Counted from the stretch's first letter, positions 1-8,872 are shown. The stretch is DNA of 64,000 bases from an uncultured Fastidiosipila sp. (GCA_947253875.1 CAMYAM010000001.1:111841-175840), one strand, 5' to 3'. Notes: generated by a model not told the origin, from the letters alone. Numbers and translations: made by a program.

Positions 1-701
1 ATTGCACCAGAATTAGAAACGTGACGAACCGGAATATGTATACCTCTTACCTCAAGAGCTTCAACAAAATCATCAAACTTACGTTTTTGCTGACTCATAT
101 ATTCTTCTGCTAAAGGTCTTAAATCTCCACCTGTACTGTAATCATGACCATCTGCTGTAGCAAAGTGTGTATAGATACCATTAAACTCTAACGTACCCAA
201 ATTGTAGAGATACTCAACTTCTTGAAGAGAGTTAATTGCATCTGTCTTAAAACCCAGTCTTCCCATACCGCTGTCTAAAGTTACATGCACTTTAGCCTTT
301 TTACCTACAGACGTAGCTGCCTCGCTTAATTTTTCACCAAATTCCTTGCTAATCAGGCTAAAGGTCAAATCAGCCTCTACTCCTTCGCTAGCTCGCTCTA
401 ATTCATTACAACTTAATAATAAAATTGGCTCTTGAATTCCATTTTCTCTTAATTCCAAGCCTTCATCTAAGCTTGCAACAGCAAATCCTAAAGGTCCAAA
501 CGTGGAAACTTCTTTAGCTAACTCAACAGCACCATGCCCGTATGCATTAGCCTTAAGTACCATAATAATACCAGTTTTATCAGCCAGCATTGATTTTACA
601 ATTTGATAATTAGTTTTAAGTTGACCAAAATCAATTTCAACCCATGTTCGGCCAGCATATTTGTATAAATCTTCAGGATTTTTTAGGATTACTTCTTTCA
701 T
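1..701 (-). CDS. alr: Alanine racemase (partial, C-terminus beyond window)
   Basis: PLP-dependent enzyme converting L-alanine to D-alanine for peptidoglycan precursors in the cytoplasm. The first 233 codons are present and the rest runs off the left edge. Residues 48-57 read VLKANAYGHG, the Schiff-base lysine motif (K50), and the following barrel segments (GLGFAVAS-like, LDSGMGRLGF, GIYTHFATAD) match the family. The ATG at 701 is preceded by a purine-rich but weak ribosome binding site (AAGAGAAAAG). The next gene upstream is a small thioredoxin starting at 1146, so the two may be co-transcribed. The family is clear; only the missing C-terminal domain, which carries the second catalytic Tyr, cannot be checked. 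Confidence 0.93.
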   Translation of the reverse strand, partial: MKEVILKNPEDLYKYAGRTWVEIDFGQLKTNYQIVKSMLADKTGIIMVLKANAYGHGAVELAKEVSTFGPLGFAVASLDEGLELRENGIQEPILLLSCNELERASEGVEADLTFSLISKEFGEKLSEAATSVGKKAKVHVTLDSGMGRLGFKTDAINSLQEVEYLYNLGTLEFNGIYTHFATADGHDYSTGGDLRPLAEEYMSQQKRKFDDFVEALEVRGIHIPVRHVSNSGA

Positions 702-747
702 TTGTCTTTTCTCTTATATGACTTAAGTGATTTTTCTCTCATGTTAT

Positions 748-1146
748 TTAATTTATTTTTTCTCTTGTTTCCATGTCAACATTGACAATCTCATCTTCTG
801 TGGCTTCAACCTCAGCTTTTGTTAAATTAAGTGCATTATCGACAGCCTTGAAATATACATCATCATCATGACAACCAATAATTCTCTCCACAATTGTGTC
901 TCCTCTTAGAACACATGTAGTGGGAATGCTAAAAACTTTAGACTCTTCGCAGAACTCTATCTGCTCTTCTACATCAACAAATTTAAATTCTACATCTTCA
1001 TCTACATATTTTTCTTTTAACTCTTTTAGTATTGGTTCAATTCTTTCACAATTTTTACACCAATTTGTACCAAAGTGCAAAACTGTTACCTTCTCAGGAT
1101 TCTCACTTAGACTTTCCATAAAATCACTCATAACAAAATCTGACAT
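748..1146 (-). CDS. Thioredoxin-family protein with CKNC active site
   Basis: Small (132 aa) cytoplasmic thioredoxin-fold protein, presumably a thiol-disulfide reductase. Residues 27-33 give the redox site TNWCKNC (C30, C33), and I74-P75 is the cis-proline loop opposite the active site. The dipeptide between the cysteines is Lys-Asn rather than the Gly-Pro of classical TrxA, so redox potential and partner may differ. The C-terminus is acidic. ATG at 1146 follows AGGAG with a 7-nt spacer. No thioredoxin reductase lies next to it. A promoter is visible upstream at 1170-1198. It could serve as a general thioredoxin or as a dedicated reductant; the sequence does not decide. Confidence 0.85.
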   Translation of the reverse strand: MSDFVMSDFMESLSENPEKVTVLHFGTNWCKNCERIEPILKELKEKYVDEDVEFKFVDVEEQIEFCEESKVFSIPTTCVLRGDTIVERIIGCHDDDVYFKAVDNALNLTKAEVEATEDEIVNVDMETREKIN

Positions 1147-1169
1147 TCTTTTTCTCCTAAAACAAGCTT

Positions 1170-1198
1170 ATTATATACGTTACAATCATGTATCACAA
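1170..1198 (-). promoter_or_regulatory. Promoter of the thioredoxin gene
   Basis: On the minus strand, TTGTGA (1193-1198) and TATAAT (1170-1175) are separated by exactly 17 nt and lie about 25 nt before the thioredoxin start codon. A second TATAAT-like box occurs further upstream, without a good -35 element. Confidence 0.6.
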
Positions 1199-1243
1199 TA
1201 TTTTTTCGTGGCAAATATTATATACGCCTTGCAATAGAATATT

Positions 1244-1261
1244 TGGTAACTCGAGTTACCA
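1244..1261. promoter_or_regulatory. 18-bp perfect palindrome, operator-like
   Basis: TGGTAACTCGAGTTACCA is a perfect inverted repeat with a central CG, the geometry typical of LacI/GalR-family operators. It lies about 98 nt upstream of the thioredoxin start and about 290 nt upstream of enolase. There is no U-tract next to it, so it does not look like a terminator. The binding protein is unknown. Confidence 0.4.
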
Positions 1262-1485
1262 TTTACTGTTAATTTGAACTTAACTGTTTGAAAATTTTAG
1301 CATAAAGTTAATATTTTAGCAGTCCCATTTAGCCTAATAATCAGTTCATTAGCTTCGCTATTTTAATCATTACTAAAATACAACACGATATATATCCAAT
1401 AATTAGTATTTTTTAATAAAAAGTAACTTTACAAATAGTTTAAGCATTGAGCAAAACTCCCCTACCAAAATCAGCAAAATTAATC

Positions 1486-1491
1486 TATAAT
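1486..1491 (+). promoter_or_regulatory. Likely -10 box of enolase
   Basis: Perfect TATAAT 57 nt before the enolase start codon. The sequence 17 nt upstream does not resemble TTGACA, so this is a partial promoter call. It leaves a 5' UTR of about 50 nt ending in AAAGGAGGA. Confidence 0.45.
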
Positions 1492-1548
1492 ATGTATGTT
1501 TAATAAAGTTGTTATAAGAATAACAATAAAAAAGGAGGATAGTTTTAA

Positions 1549-2853
1549 ATGTCTAGTATTATTAAAACAGTTAGAGCTAGAGAAATTTTAGACTCACGTG
1601 GTAACCCTACTGTAGAAGTCGACGTAGTTACAGAATCAGGTGTATTAGGACGTGCTTCTGTACCTTCAGGTGCATCAACAGGTGCATTCGAGGCAGTTGA
1701 GTTGCGTGATGGTGACAAGAAACGTTATCAAGGTAAAGGTGTATTGAAGGCTGTAGAAAATGTTAACAAGCTAATTGCACCAGCAGTACAAGGTATTAGC
1801 GTTTTCAATCAAAGATTAATCGATAACACAATGTTAGAGTTAGATGGAACAGATAACAAAGCTAAGCTAGGTGCTAACGCAATCTTAGGTGTTTCATTGG
1901 CTGCTGCAAAAGCTGCTGCTTTAACACGTAATGAAAGCTTATTCACATACCTAGGTGGTTTGAACGCACACGTATTACCAGTTCCTATGATGAACGTTAT
2001 GAATGGTGGTAAACATGCTGACTCAAACTTAAATCTACAAGAATTCATGATTATGCCAATCGGTGCATCTAGCTTCCGTGAAGCATTACAATGGTGTGCA
2101 GACGTATACCACACATTGAAGAGTTTATTAAAAGCTGACGGCTTATCAACAGCTGTTGGTGACGAAGGTGGTTTCGCTCCTGATCTAGAATCAGACGAAG
2201 CAGCTCTAGAGTACTTAGTAAAAGCTATTGAAAAAGCTGGTTTCAAACCAGGTAAAGATTTCGTATTAGCTATGGACCCAGCTATGACTGAGTTATACGA
2301 TGAAGCTAAGAAAATCAACAAAGACGGTTACTACTTCTGGAAGACAGGTGAATTCAGAACTACTGATGAAATGATTGACTTCTGGGAAGAATTGGTAAAC
2401 AAATACCCAATCGCATCTCTAGAAGATGGTCTAGCAGAAGAAGACTGGGATGGTTGGGCAAAACTTAACGAAAGACTTGGCGACAAGATCCAATTAGTTG
2501 GTGATGACCTCTTCGTAACAAACACAAGCCGTTTAGTAAAAGGTATTGAGAAAAAAGCAGCTAACTCAATCTTGATCAAAGTTAACCAAATTGGTACATT
2601 GACAGAAACAATGGACGCTATGGAAACAGCAAGATTAGCTGGCTACACAAGTGTTGTATCACACCGTTCAGGTGAAACAGAAGATGCTTACATTGCAGAT
2701 ATCGCAGTAGCATTAAACGCAGGTCAAATCAAGACTGGTGCTCCAGCTCGTACAGACCGTGTTGCTAAATACAACCAATTACTAAGAATCGAAGAAGAAT
2801 TAGGCGAAAGAGCTACATACTTAGGTAAAGATGCTTTAAACGCTGATCTATAA
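1549..2853 (+). CDS. eno: Enolase (phosphopyruvate hydratase)
   Basis: Glycolytic enzyme converting 2-phosphoglycerate to phosphoenolpyruvate; Mg2+-dependent, cytoplasmic. At 434 aa it is full length. Family signatures are present: SGASTG near the N-terminus, the GDEGGFAPD loop with the catalytic Glu, ILIKVNQIGT with the catalytic Lys, and SHRSGETED. ATG follows a strong AAAGGAGGA site at about 9 nt. It is a single-gene transcription unit with its own upstream -10 box and an intrinsic terminator just downstream. Codon use is markedly more regular than in its neighbours, consistent with high expression. Phosphoglycerate mutase, the preceding glycolytic step, lies separately at 11.6-13.2 kb on the other strand. 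Confidence 0.98.
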   Translation: MSSIIKTVRAREILDSRGNPTVEVDVVTESGVLGRASVPSGASTGAFEAVELRDGDKKRYQGKGVLKAVENVNKLIAPAVQGISVFNQRLIDNTMLELDGTDNKAKLGANAILGVSLAAAKAAALTRNESLFTYLGGLNAHVLPVPMMNVMNGGKHADSNLNLQEFMIMPIGASSFREALQWCADVYHTLKSLLKADGLSTAVGDEGGFAPDLESDEAALEYLVKAIEKAGFKPGKDFVLAMDPAMTELYDEAKKINKDGYYFWKTGEFRTTDEMIDFWEELVNKYPIASLEDGLAEEDWDGWAKLNERLGDKIQLVGDDLFVTNTSRLVKGIEKKAANSILIKVNQIGTLTETMDAMETARLAGYTSVVSHRSGETEDAYIADIAVALNAGQIKTGAPARTDRVAKYNQLLRIEEELGERATYLGKDALNADL

Positions 2854-2880
2854 TTCAGATAAATAAGTTTTTAGTATAAG

Positions 2881-2914
2881 AAAGGGACTTTCAAACGAAA
2901 GTCCCTTTTATTTT
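2881..2914 (+). terminator. Intrinsic terminator of enolase
   Basis: AAAGGGACTTTC pairs perfectly with GAAAGTCCCTTT around a 4-nt AAAC loop and is followed by TTATTTT. It starts 28 nt after the enolase stop codon. Confidence 0.9.
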
Positions 2915-2977
2915 CTTCGCAATCAAAAATAATTTTTTATAGCATGCAGATACAGCTAATTAAACTCAATTTTATTA

Positions 2978-4174
2978 CTACTCTTCTGAATCTCTCTTCT
3001 CTTTGCTTTCTTGTTGTTTTTGCATATACTCAGCAAAACTCAATAAGCGTTGCAACCATTTAATGTCTAAGAAGAAATTTAATGTACCTGGATTTATTAT
3101 AATACCATCCAGCTCTTGTTCCGTCCCCGCTTCAAGAGATTCTAATACAAGTTTAGCTATTGGTAAGAAAGGCATTACTTTATATTCGAATGGACCACCA
3201 ACCGGTAAAGAAACTTCATCTACGAAGCAGCCGATAGCCTTCCTACCTGATTCATCGTTCAGAATAACAAACTCAACTGCCTTGTTTCCCTCTGCTATTT
3301 CTTTGACCGTAAAGTATGCATTTGCAGACATTAAACGCGCAGAGATTTGAGCCTCTAATTGCAATAATGCCATTCTATATTGCTCCTCATCTTCTTTAGC
3401 AAATTCATGTTCTGACATCAAGACTTGACCAAACGACAGGATAAAATAACGTAAAGCTCTATTATTTTCTGAAATTACGTCCTTTTCTTCATCAGTCTCA
3501 ATCTCGCTCTGAGGTAATATACACTCCCTCTTAGCCTCAAATGCTAAATCTCCGTCATTAACCAGAATCATGTCACATGCATTTAAATACAATTGCTTGG
3601 ATAAATTCTCAATATTATCGGTAAATTCTAATTCAAGATCAGAGTTTTCTTTGGTTACTGCTTCCGCTTTTTCAATGGCTGTTGGAGTTATAAAAATAAA
3701 TACTCTACCCTTGCCATCAATATATGGGGCATTTGTTATTTTCGATTTATAGTAATAAACACCTGGAAGTTTTATTATCCTATCTCTTAAACCTTCATGA
3801 ATTATATCTAGACGGTTTTGAGTCACTAATAGCAGGTTTGTACTTTGCTCATCAGCTTCTTTTTGCTCTTCACTTAGTTCTGTCTTGCCACCTTCTGCCT
3901 CTATCTTTTCACGTTCTTTACGTTTTTGAGCTTTGTCCAGACGCATGAAGTAAACTAATCTACCTCCATGGTAAGCCAAGTAGCGCAGTTCGCCTGCCTG
4001 ATAGGCTAAAGGATTAAAATCAAAATCAGCTTTGGTAAAAATCTCTTCAAGTTCCTTGGAATCTCGCATGCCTAATTCAGGATTCTCTGGATCGTAAGAC
4101 CACAACTTTGCCATATAATCATCTAAAACTTTATCTTTCTCATTTGCTTTATCTTCTTTATTTTTATCTTTCAT
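2978..4174 (-). CDS. SseB-like protein, function unknown
   Basis: 398-aa soluble protein with very charged ends (Lys/Asp/Glu-rich first 15 and last 15 residues). The C-terminal part, about residues 275-380, resembles the SseB domain: a stretch ending PVGGPFEYKVMPFLPI is followed by LDGIIINPGTLNFFLDIKWL, like the conserved substrate-free SseB tail (INPG...). The middle contains a 25-residue Glu/Lys-rich, helix-forming insert near residue 85-110. No catalytic motif or membrane segment is visible. ATG at 4174 is preceded by GAGAGG at a good distance. It is not obviously in an operon. SseB-like proteins of Firmicutes are poorly characterised, so I assign no role. Confidence 0.5.
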   Translation of the reverse strand: MKDKNKEDKANEKDKVLDDYMAKLWSYDPENPELGMRDSKELEEIFTKADFDFNPLAYQAGELRYLAYHGGRLVYFMRLDKAQKRKEREKIEAEGGKTELSEEQKEADEQSTNLLLVTQNRLDIIHEGLRDRIIKLPGVYYYKSKITNAPYIDGKGRVFIFITPTAIEKAEAVTKENSDLELEFTDNIENLSKQLYLNACDMILVNDGDLAFEAKRECILPQSEIETDEEKDVISENNRALRYFILSFGQVLMSEHEFAKEDEEQYRMALLQLEAQISARLMSANAYFTVKEIAEGNKAVEFVILNDESGRKAIGCFVDEVSLPVGGPFEYKVMPFLPIAKLVLESLEAGTEQELDGIIINPGTLNFFLDIKWLQRLLSFAEYMQKQQESKEKRDSEE

Positions 4175-4294
4175 TGTTGGCCTCTCTTTTTTATTTTATT
4201 TATGTATATATAATAGCAGAGCTAAATTTAAAGAAAAATAAAAATTTATTTTTCCTATTTTAATTTATAATAAAAACAAAACTTAAGGAGAAGA

Positions 4295-4402
4295 ATGGCT
4301 ATCTTTAACTTTAAAAATTTTTTTGAAAGTTGTTACCTATATTGCGATGGTAAAATCTTTTTAGACTTTAAATATCCACTAACTGCAACTGCAATTAAAT
4401 AA
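4295..4402 (+). CDS. Possible 35-residue small ORF
   Basis: Short ORF reading MAIFNFKNFF near its start and ending in TAIK. ATG is preceded by AAGGAG with a short 4-nt spacer, and by a TATAAT at 4266-4271. It lies alone between two minus-strand genes and ends inside the stem-loop at 4402-4436. The peptide is hydrophobic/aromatic at its N-terminus and has no motif I recognise. The ribosome binding site and -10 box are the only support. Confidence 0.25.
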   Translation: MAIFNFKNFFESCYLYCDGKIFLDFKYPLTATAIK

Positions 4403-4436
4403 AAGCTTCTTTAGTACCATCAAGTAAAGAAGCTTT
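4402..4436 (-). terminator. Terminator of the MATE gene (possibly bidirectional)
   Basis: Inverted repeat AAAGCTTCTTTA / TAAAGAAGCTTT (12 bp stem, 11-nt loop). Read on the minus strand it is followed by TTTTATTTAATT, so it best ends transcription from the MATE gene, 20 nt after its stop codon. Confidence 0.65.
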
Positions 4437-4455
4437 ATACTCATCTCATATTGAT

Positions 4456-6297
4456 TTACTTTTGCGGATAAATATCCGGATTCTGATCATCATTTTCACT
4501 AACAGGGTATGTCGATCCCTCATCTGGATATATGTTTTCCGAATCAGTTTCTGATTGTTTCTCAACAATATCTGTATTTTCTAGAGACAGATCTAGTTTT
4601 AAATGAAGTTCTTCATTTTTTACATTTGCAAACTCTAGAACATCATCTTTCTCATTATCAGGAGTTTTTTCAATAACTTCCACTGAGTCAGCTACTACTT
4701 CACTATCATCTATTTCATCACTAACTTCCTCAGTGATTTCTTCACTTACTTCAACCTGATCTTCTACTTCTGTAGACTGCTCTTCAGCTGACTCATCTAC
4801 TACAGGAAATTCATTCACAACTTCTGTTTCAATTTCTGCCGAAGCTTCAATACCATCAACATCAGCATCCTCGTCACTGCTCAAATCAGCTGACATTTCT
4901 TTCACAACGTCGTTATCCAAATCGTCTGCAATATCTTCTGCTAAATTCTTTGGCAGCCATTTTCCTCTCAAGAAATATATTAAGAGCATAGTTGTCTGGA
5001 ATATCCATGATACTGGATAAGCTAAAATAATAGCCTGGAAACTTGGATTAATCTTTTGAATTCCAAAGACCCACATTTGACGTATTCCGAACATATTTAT
5101 TAATGAAGATATCATTGGGAATAAAGATTTACCTGCACCTCTGATTGCACCAGACAATACATCACCTATAGCAAATATCCAGTATGCAAAACTATCCATA
5201 GCTATAGCGAATTTACCATATTCCATATTTTCTGGAGCTAAGTTAAATACATCTAAAAATTCTTTTCTAAATACACCCATTATAATTCCGACAAAGATAG
5301 CAACCATAACACCCAACATTATAGAAACTTTAATACCTTTACGAACACGATGATATTTTTTTGCGCCTAAGTTTTGCCCAACAAAAGTAGTTGCTGCCAC
5401 GCTAAATGAGTTAATTGACATATAATAGAATCCATCTAAACGGTTAAAGGCTGCATACGCTTGCACTACACCATCACCAAATTTATTGATTTGAGACTGG
5501 ATCAAAGCATTAGATGAAGAAATTATTGCAGATTGAAAACCTGCTGGTACACCAATCTTAATGATCATCATTGATTCTTCTTTGTATGGTCTAATTTCTT
5601 TTAAATATAATCTATAAGCGCCGTTAGCATTAACCAATGTAACAATAGTCAATATTGCTGCAACTAATTGTGAAATAATTGTTGCCAGAGCTGCACCCAA
5701 AACATTCCAGTCAAACAAAGCTACAAATACATAATCCAAAATTATATTAGTAACTGCAGCTGCAATTAAGAAATAAAATGGTCTCCTAGAATCACCTATA
5801 GCCCTAAGTACCGCAGAACCCATATTATATAAACTAATAGGTAACATTCCCACAAAAATCCACATCATATAAGTACTAGCTTCATCAATAAGGTTAGGTG
5901 GACAGTTCATCAACTCCAATAAAGGTCTAGAAAAAATCAAACCTATGACAGTCAAGAAAAAACCTGAAATTAAACCCCAGAATATAGTAGAGTGAACAAC
6001 TTTATAAATTCTTCTATTGTCACTAGCACCATAAGCTTGAGCCAGAGCAACTGAAGAACCTGTAGAAATACCAACAAATAATCCTAGCAAAACATTAGTT
6101 AATGATGTTGTTGTACCTACTGCCCCTAAAGCAGTTCTACTACCATAAGTTCCCAAAATAATCATATCTACAGTTCCATACAGTTGTTGTAAGAAATTTG
6201 AGAGCAATATTGGTAAAGTAAATAACAATATTTTCTTCCAAACTACACCTGAGGTTGTATCAATATTATTTATCCTTTTTAGAGACTTAACTACCAT
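4456..6297 (-). CDS. MATE-family multidrug/Na+ antiporter with long acidic C-terminal tail
   Basis: Polytopic inner-membrane exporter of the MATE (MatE) family, normally exchanging drugs or metabolites for Na+ or H+. Residues about 20-455 form the usual twelve membrane helices in two MatE repeats: the first begins KILLFTLPILLSNFLQQLYG and contains DMIILG, the second contains GVPAGFQSAI and VGQNLGA. After the last helix and a KWLPKN turn comes an extra tail of about 150 residues, extremely rich in Glu/Asp/Ser/Val, with no membrane segment. Typical MATE proteins stop at about 450 residues. ATG at 6297 follows AAAGGTG. The gene stands alone between two terminators. Substrate unknown. Confidence 0.88.
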   Translation of the reverse strand: MVVKSLKRINNIDTTSGVVWKKILLFTLPILLSNFLQQLYGTVDMIILGTYGSRTALGAVGTTTSLTNVLLGLFVGISTGSSVALAQAYGASDNRRIYKVVHSTIFWGLISGFFLTVIGLIFSRPLLELMNCPPNLIDEASTYMMWIFVGMLPISLYNMGSAVLRAIGDSRRPFYFLIAAAVTNIILDYVFVALFDWNVLGAALATIISQLVAAILTIVTLVNANGAYRLYLKEIRPYKEESMMIIKIGVPAGFQSAIISSSNALIQSQINKFGDGVVQAYAAFNRLDGFYYMSINSFSVAATTFVGQNLGAKKYHRVRKGIKVSIMLGVMVAIFVGIIMGVFRKEFLDVFNLAPENMEYGKFAIAMDSFAYWIFAIGDVLSGAIRGAGKSLFPMISSLINMFGIRQMWVFGIQKINPSFQAIILAYPVSWIFQTTMLLIYFLRGKWLPKNLAEDIADDLDNDVVKEMSADLSSDEDADVDGIEASAEIETEVVNEFPVVDESAEEQSTEVEDQVEVSEEITEEVSDEIDDSEVVADSVEVIEKTPDNEKDDVLEFANVKNEELHLKLDLSLENTDIVEKQSETDSENIYPDEGSTYPVSENDDQNPDIYPQK

Positions 6298-6411
6298 TTT
6301 TCACCTTTATCTATGCTATATTCTCAAAACTAGAAATTAATCCAGTCTAGTATTCAATCAACTCTAAATTTAATCAAGTAAAACAAAACACACTTACATC
6401 TAATTTTAAAT

Positions 6412-6444
6412 GAAAAAAGAATGGCAACACAAATGCTGCCATTC
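6412..6444 (-). terminator. Terminator of the nucleoside-salvage operon
   Basis: Read on the minus strand, GAATGGCA pairs with TGCCATTC around a 10-nt loop and is followed by TTCTTTTTTC. It lies about 67 nt after the stop codon of the permease gene and ends the rbsK operon. Confidence 0.85.
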
Positions 6445-6510
6445 AGTTTTAATTCAATTGCGATTCTTTATTATAACCCTCTAATAAAATTTATCAATCT
6501 TAAGATCATA

Positions 6511-7890
6511 TTATAAGTAGAAGATGACTGACAGAACTAGGACAGTTACTACACCAGCTAGCATAGGCACTGCAGTTCTCTTGACTATATCAATTGGTTC
6601 TTCTTTTGTAGATCCCGCTACAATATTAACTACAGCTGAAACAGGTGACATTGCTCTGAGAATGTTTCCTGTCAACCCTACTGTCAATGTCAATAGTAAT
6701 GGTGAAATACTTGCTGCAGCAGCCAGCGGTGCATATAGAGGGATCATAGCAAATGTTAAAGCTGTTCCACTACCACTTAGCAATACAATTAGTGCTGTCA
6801 GACCTACTAAGATGAGTGGTAAGACAATACCTGATGCATTTGCAGTTGTCATGGCTGTTTGTAGTGAGTTTATTAGTCCAATAGCTTTCAAGCCATTAAC
6901 AAACGTAGTAGCTGCTACTAATAATGCAACTGTTCCCATAGCATTACCCATGCCTTTAAAGAACGAGTCTGTTTCTTCCAATACTGTTTTACCATTTCTA
7001 CGTCTAAATAATTCACAAACCAATGCAATTATAAATGACATTACAGAAACAACTTCAACAGATAATTTCAAGTCTGCATTTGTAAATTGATTGACTACAA
7101 ATGATCCCAATAAGATTAATATAGGCAATAAAGGTAAGATCGCGTATACTGTTTTGAACAATGCACCGCCTTTTATTTCTTTAACTTCATTACTTTCGGC
7201 TATACCTTTTTCATTGATAAGACCAGATTTTTTGTCCATATATTTTTGCCAGAAGAAGTGTACTATTGCCATTACCAAAATTGCTGGTATAGAAATTCTA
7301 GCATGGTGTTGGAATACATATTCTGAAACACTCATGTTCAAAGCTTCTGCAATCGCAACATTATCTGAACCTAATGGTGTAGGCATAACTGTAGCTGTTG
7401 TAGCTATTACACCAGCAGCAGTTAGGTTGCTCATACCTGATGCCTTGAGGACAGGATATAGAGTTGCTAACAAAATTATAGCTAAGTTTGAAGCACTAGG
7501 AATTACTAGTGACAATAATTGACCTAGTAAAAATACTATAGGCACCAACACGTATGGTGACTTAATATTTTTTAATGGCTTGGTAAGAACTGAGACAGTA
7601 ACTTCATTAGCCCCAATCTTATTCATATATGCAGTATATCCACCTAAAATTAAAATTATGAATCCTGCTCGACCTAATTGACCTTTGAATGCATCTATTA
7701 CAGACACTATAGGGTCTATAATCACATTATTAGATCCTTCTACTACTTCTACGCCATTCAAAATAGCAATAATCATCAAGACCATACCTACTCCAAACAA
7801 GGTAATCTTAACATCTGCTTTTTTGAGTAGCATATATATGACCAGGGCGACTGCTAGAATAGCCACACTATACATCAATATTGGGTTCAT
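6511..7890 (-). CDS. DcuC/YfcC-type permease, putative nucleoside or purine-salvage transporter
   Basis: 459-aa integral membrane protein with about 12 hydrophobic segments. The sequence resembles the DcuC-type C4-dicarboxylate/anion transporter superfamily: a helix rich in ILGGYTAYM, a conserved VIPSASNLAIILLATLYPVL segment, a TPLGSDN loop, and the mirror-image SGSGTALTFAMIPLYAPLA in the second half. DcuC proteins are known for succinate efflux, but this one is the last gene of an operon with ribokinase and a nucleoside hydrolase, so I infer uptake of nucleosides or a related compound. ATG follows AGGAGG at 10 nt. The nucleoside hydrolase gene ends 33 nt upstream of this start. Substrate is not proven by sequence. 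Confidence 0.75.
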   Translation of the reverse strand: MNPILMYSVAILAVALVIYMLLKKADVKITLFGVGMVLMIIAILNGVEVVEGSNNVIIDPIVSVIDAFKGQLGRAGFIILILGGYTAYMNKIGANEVTVSVLTKPLKNIKSPYVLVPIVFLLGQLLSLVIPSASNLAIILLATLYPVLKASGMSNLTAAGVIATTATVMPTPLGSDNVAIAEALNMSVSEYVFQHHARISIPAILVMAIVHFFWQKYMDKKSGLINEKGIAESNEVKEIKGGALFKTVYAILPLLPILILLGSFVVNQFTNADLKLSVEVVSVMSFIIALVCELFRRRNGKTVLEETDSFFKGMGNAMGTVALLVAATTFVNGLKAIGLINSLQTAMTTANASGIVLPLILVGLTALIVLLSGSGTALTFAMIPLYAPLAAAASISPLLLTLTVGLTGNILRAMSPVSAVVNIVAGSTKEEPIDIVKRTAVPMLAGVVTVLVLSVIFYL

Positions 7891-7923
7891 AAATGTTAAT
7901 CCTCCTATTACATTTAATTACAT

Positions 7924-8841
7924 TTATTTACATTTGCTGATTCGGTCTAGGAACCAGTCTTTGAACTTACTTTCATCAATATCTAAGGTTACCGTTGCTT
8001 CAGTATCAACATCTAGATAATTCCTCAGATCTACCAAAAATGCTCCCGCTGTATACTCTCCTTTGGTCTCAACTGCCACTCTGGTTGTCACAGTTTCAAA
8101 CATTTCTGGTGCCAATAGGTAAGCAATAGCGCATGAGTCATACATTTTCAAGCCTGTCTTAAAACTTCCACCTCTATATTTAGAGAACAAAGCATAGAAC
8201 ATTTCACCTATCTCATGCATCTCTTTGATTTTGGCTGAATCTTCTGGGTATACTAATGCTTTCAATCCAGGTTCAAGAGTTGCAACTGTAACTTTTAATC
8301 CACTATTAAACAAAACGCTTGCAGCTTCTGGATCTACATGGAAGTTAAACTCAGCATATACACCTGAGTTGCCTCTACCAACAGCTCCTCCCATAATTAT
8401 TACTTCTTCAATTCTATCTAATAACTCCGGATATACATTGATAAAATTAGCAATATTAGTGAGAGGTCCTAAGCCTATTAAAGTTATTTTCTCATCTGAT
8501 TCTACAATTACATCTCGCATAGCCTCGATAGCTGTTTTATCCAGCAACATTGATGTATCTGGCTCTGGGAATTCAAATCCATCCATACCAGTTTCTCCAT
8601 GTATACCACTCGCATCAATTATCGGTCTCATAAGGGGTTTGTGTGCACCTTTTGCAACTGGTACATTTTTCTTATACAAGGACAAAAGCTTAAGAGCATT
8701 CATGGTTACTTTTTCTAAACTTACATTACCTGCAACTGTTGTTATTAATTTAACATCTAATTCTTCAGCAAACAAAGCAATTGCTAATGCTACTGCGTCA
8801 TCTATACCTGGATCAGTATCGATTATTATTGGTCTTTTCAT
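7924..8841 (-). CDS. Inosine-uridine-preferring nucleoside hydrolase family protein
   Basis: Ca2+-dependent N-ribohydrolase cleaving nucleosides to free base and ribose in the cytoplasm. The N-terminal calcium-binding motif IIIDTDPGIDDA (residues 5-16) is perfect, and the mid-protein substrate loop reads AEFNFHVDPEAA (163-174). Length 305 aa is usual. At the C-terminal active-site motif, where many family members have His-Asp, this protein has Y234-D235, so the leaving-group acid differs and base preference is uncertain. ATG at 8841 has a GGAG only at an unusually long 16-nt spacer. It is followed closely by the permease and preceded by ribokinase, which would phosphorylate the ribose released. 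Confidence 0.88.
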   Translation of the reverse strand: MKRPIIIDTDPGIDDAVALAIALFAEELDVKLITTVAGNVSLEKVTMNALKLLSLYKKNVPVAKGAHKPLMRPIIDASGIHGETGMDGFEFPEPDTSMLLDKTAIEAMRDVIVESDEKITLIGLGPLTNIANFINVYPELLDRIEEVIIMGGAVGRGNSGVYAEFNFHVDPEAASVLFNSGLKVTVATLEPGLKALVYPEDSAKIKEMHEIGEMFYALFSKYRGGSFKTGLKMYDSCAIAYLLAPEMFETVTTRVAVETKGEYTAGAFLVDLRNYLDVDTEATVTLDIDESKFKDWFLDRISKCK

Positions 8842-8872
8842 TTTACTTATTTAAGTTCTCCTTTCATCTTTT

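Larger units (their letters stand above)
1147..1548. other. 402-nt divergent intergenic region between thioredoxin and enolase
   Basis: Very AT-rich non-coding DNA. It holds the thioredoxin promoter near its left end, an 18-bp perfect palindrome at 1244-1261, a TATAAT box at 1486-1491 that is the likely enolase -10 element (its -35 is poor), and the enolase ribosome binding site. I see no convincing small ORF or RNA gene in 1262-1480. Confidence 0.6.

Noticed and set aside
896..1237. + strand ORF opposite the thioredoxin gene
   Set aside because: It overlaps the well-supported thioredoxin gene on the other strand, has no ribosome binding site, and its product is low complexity.
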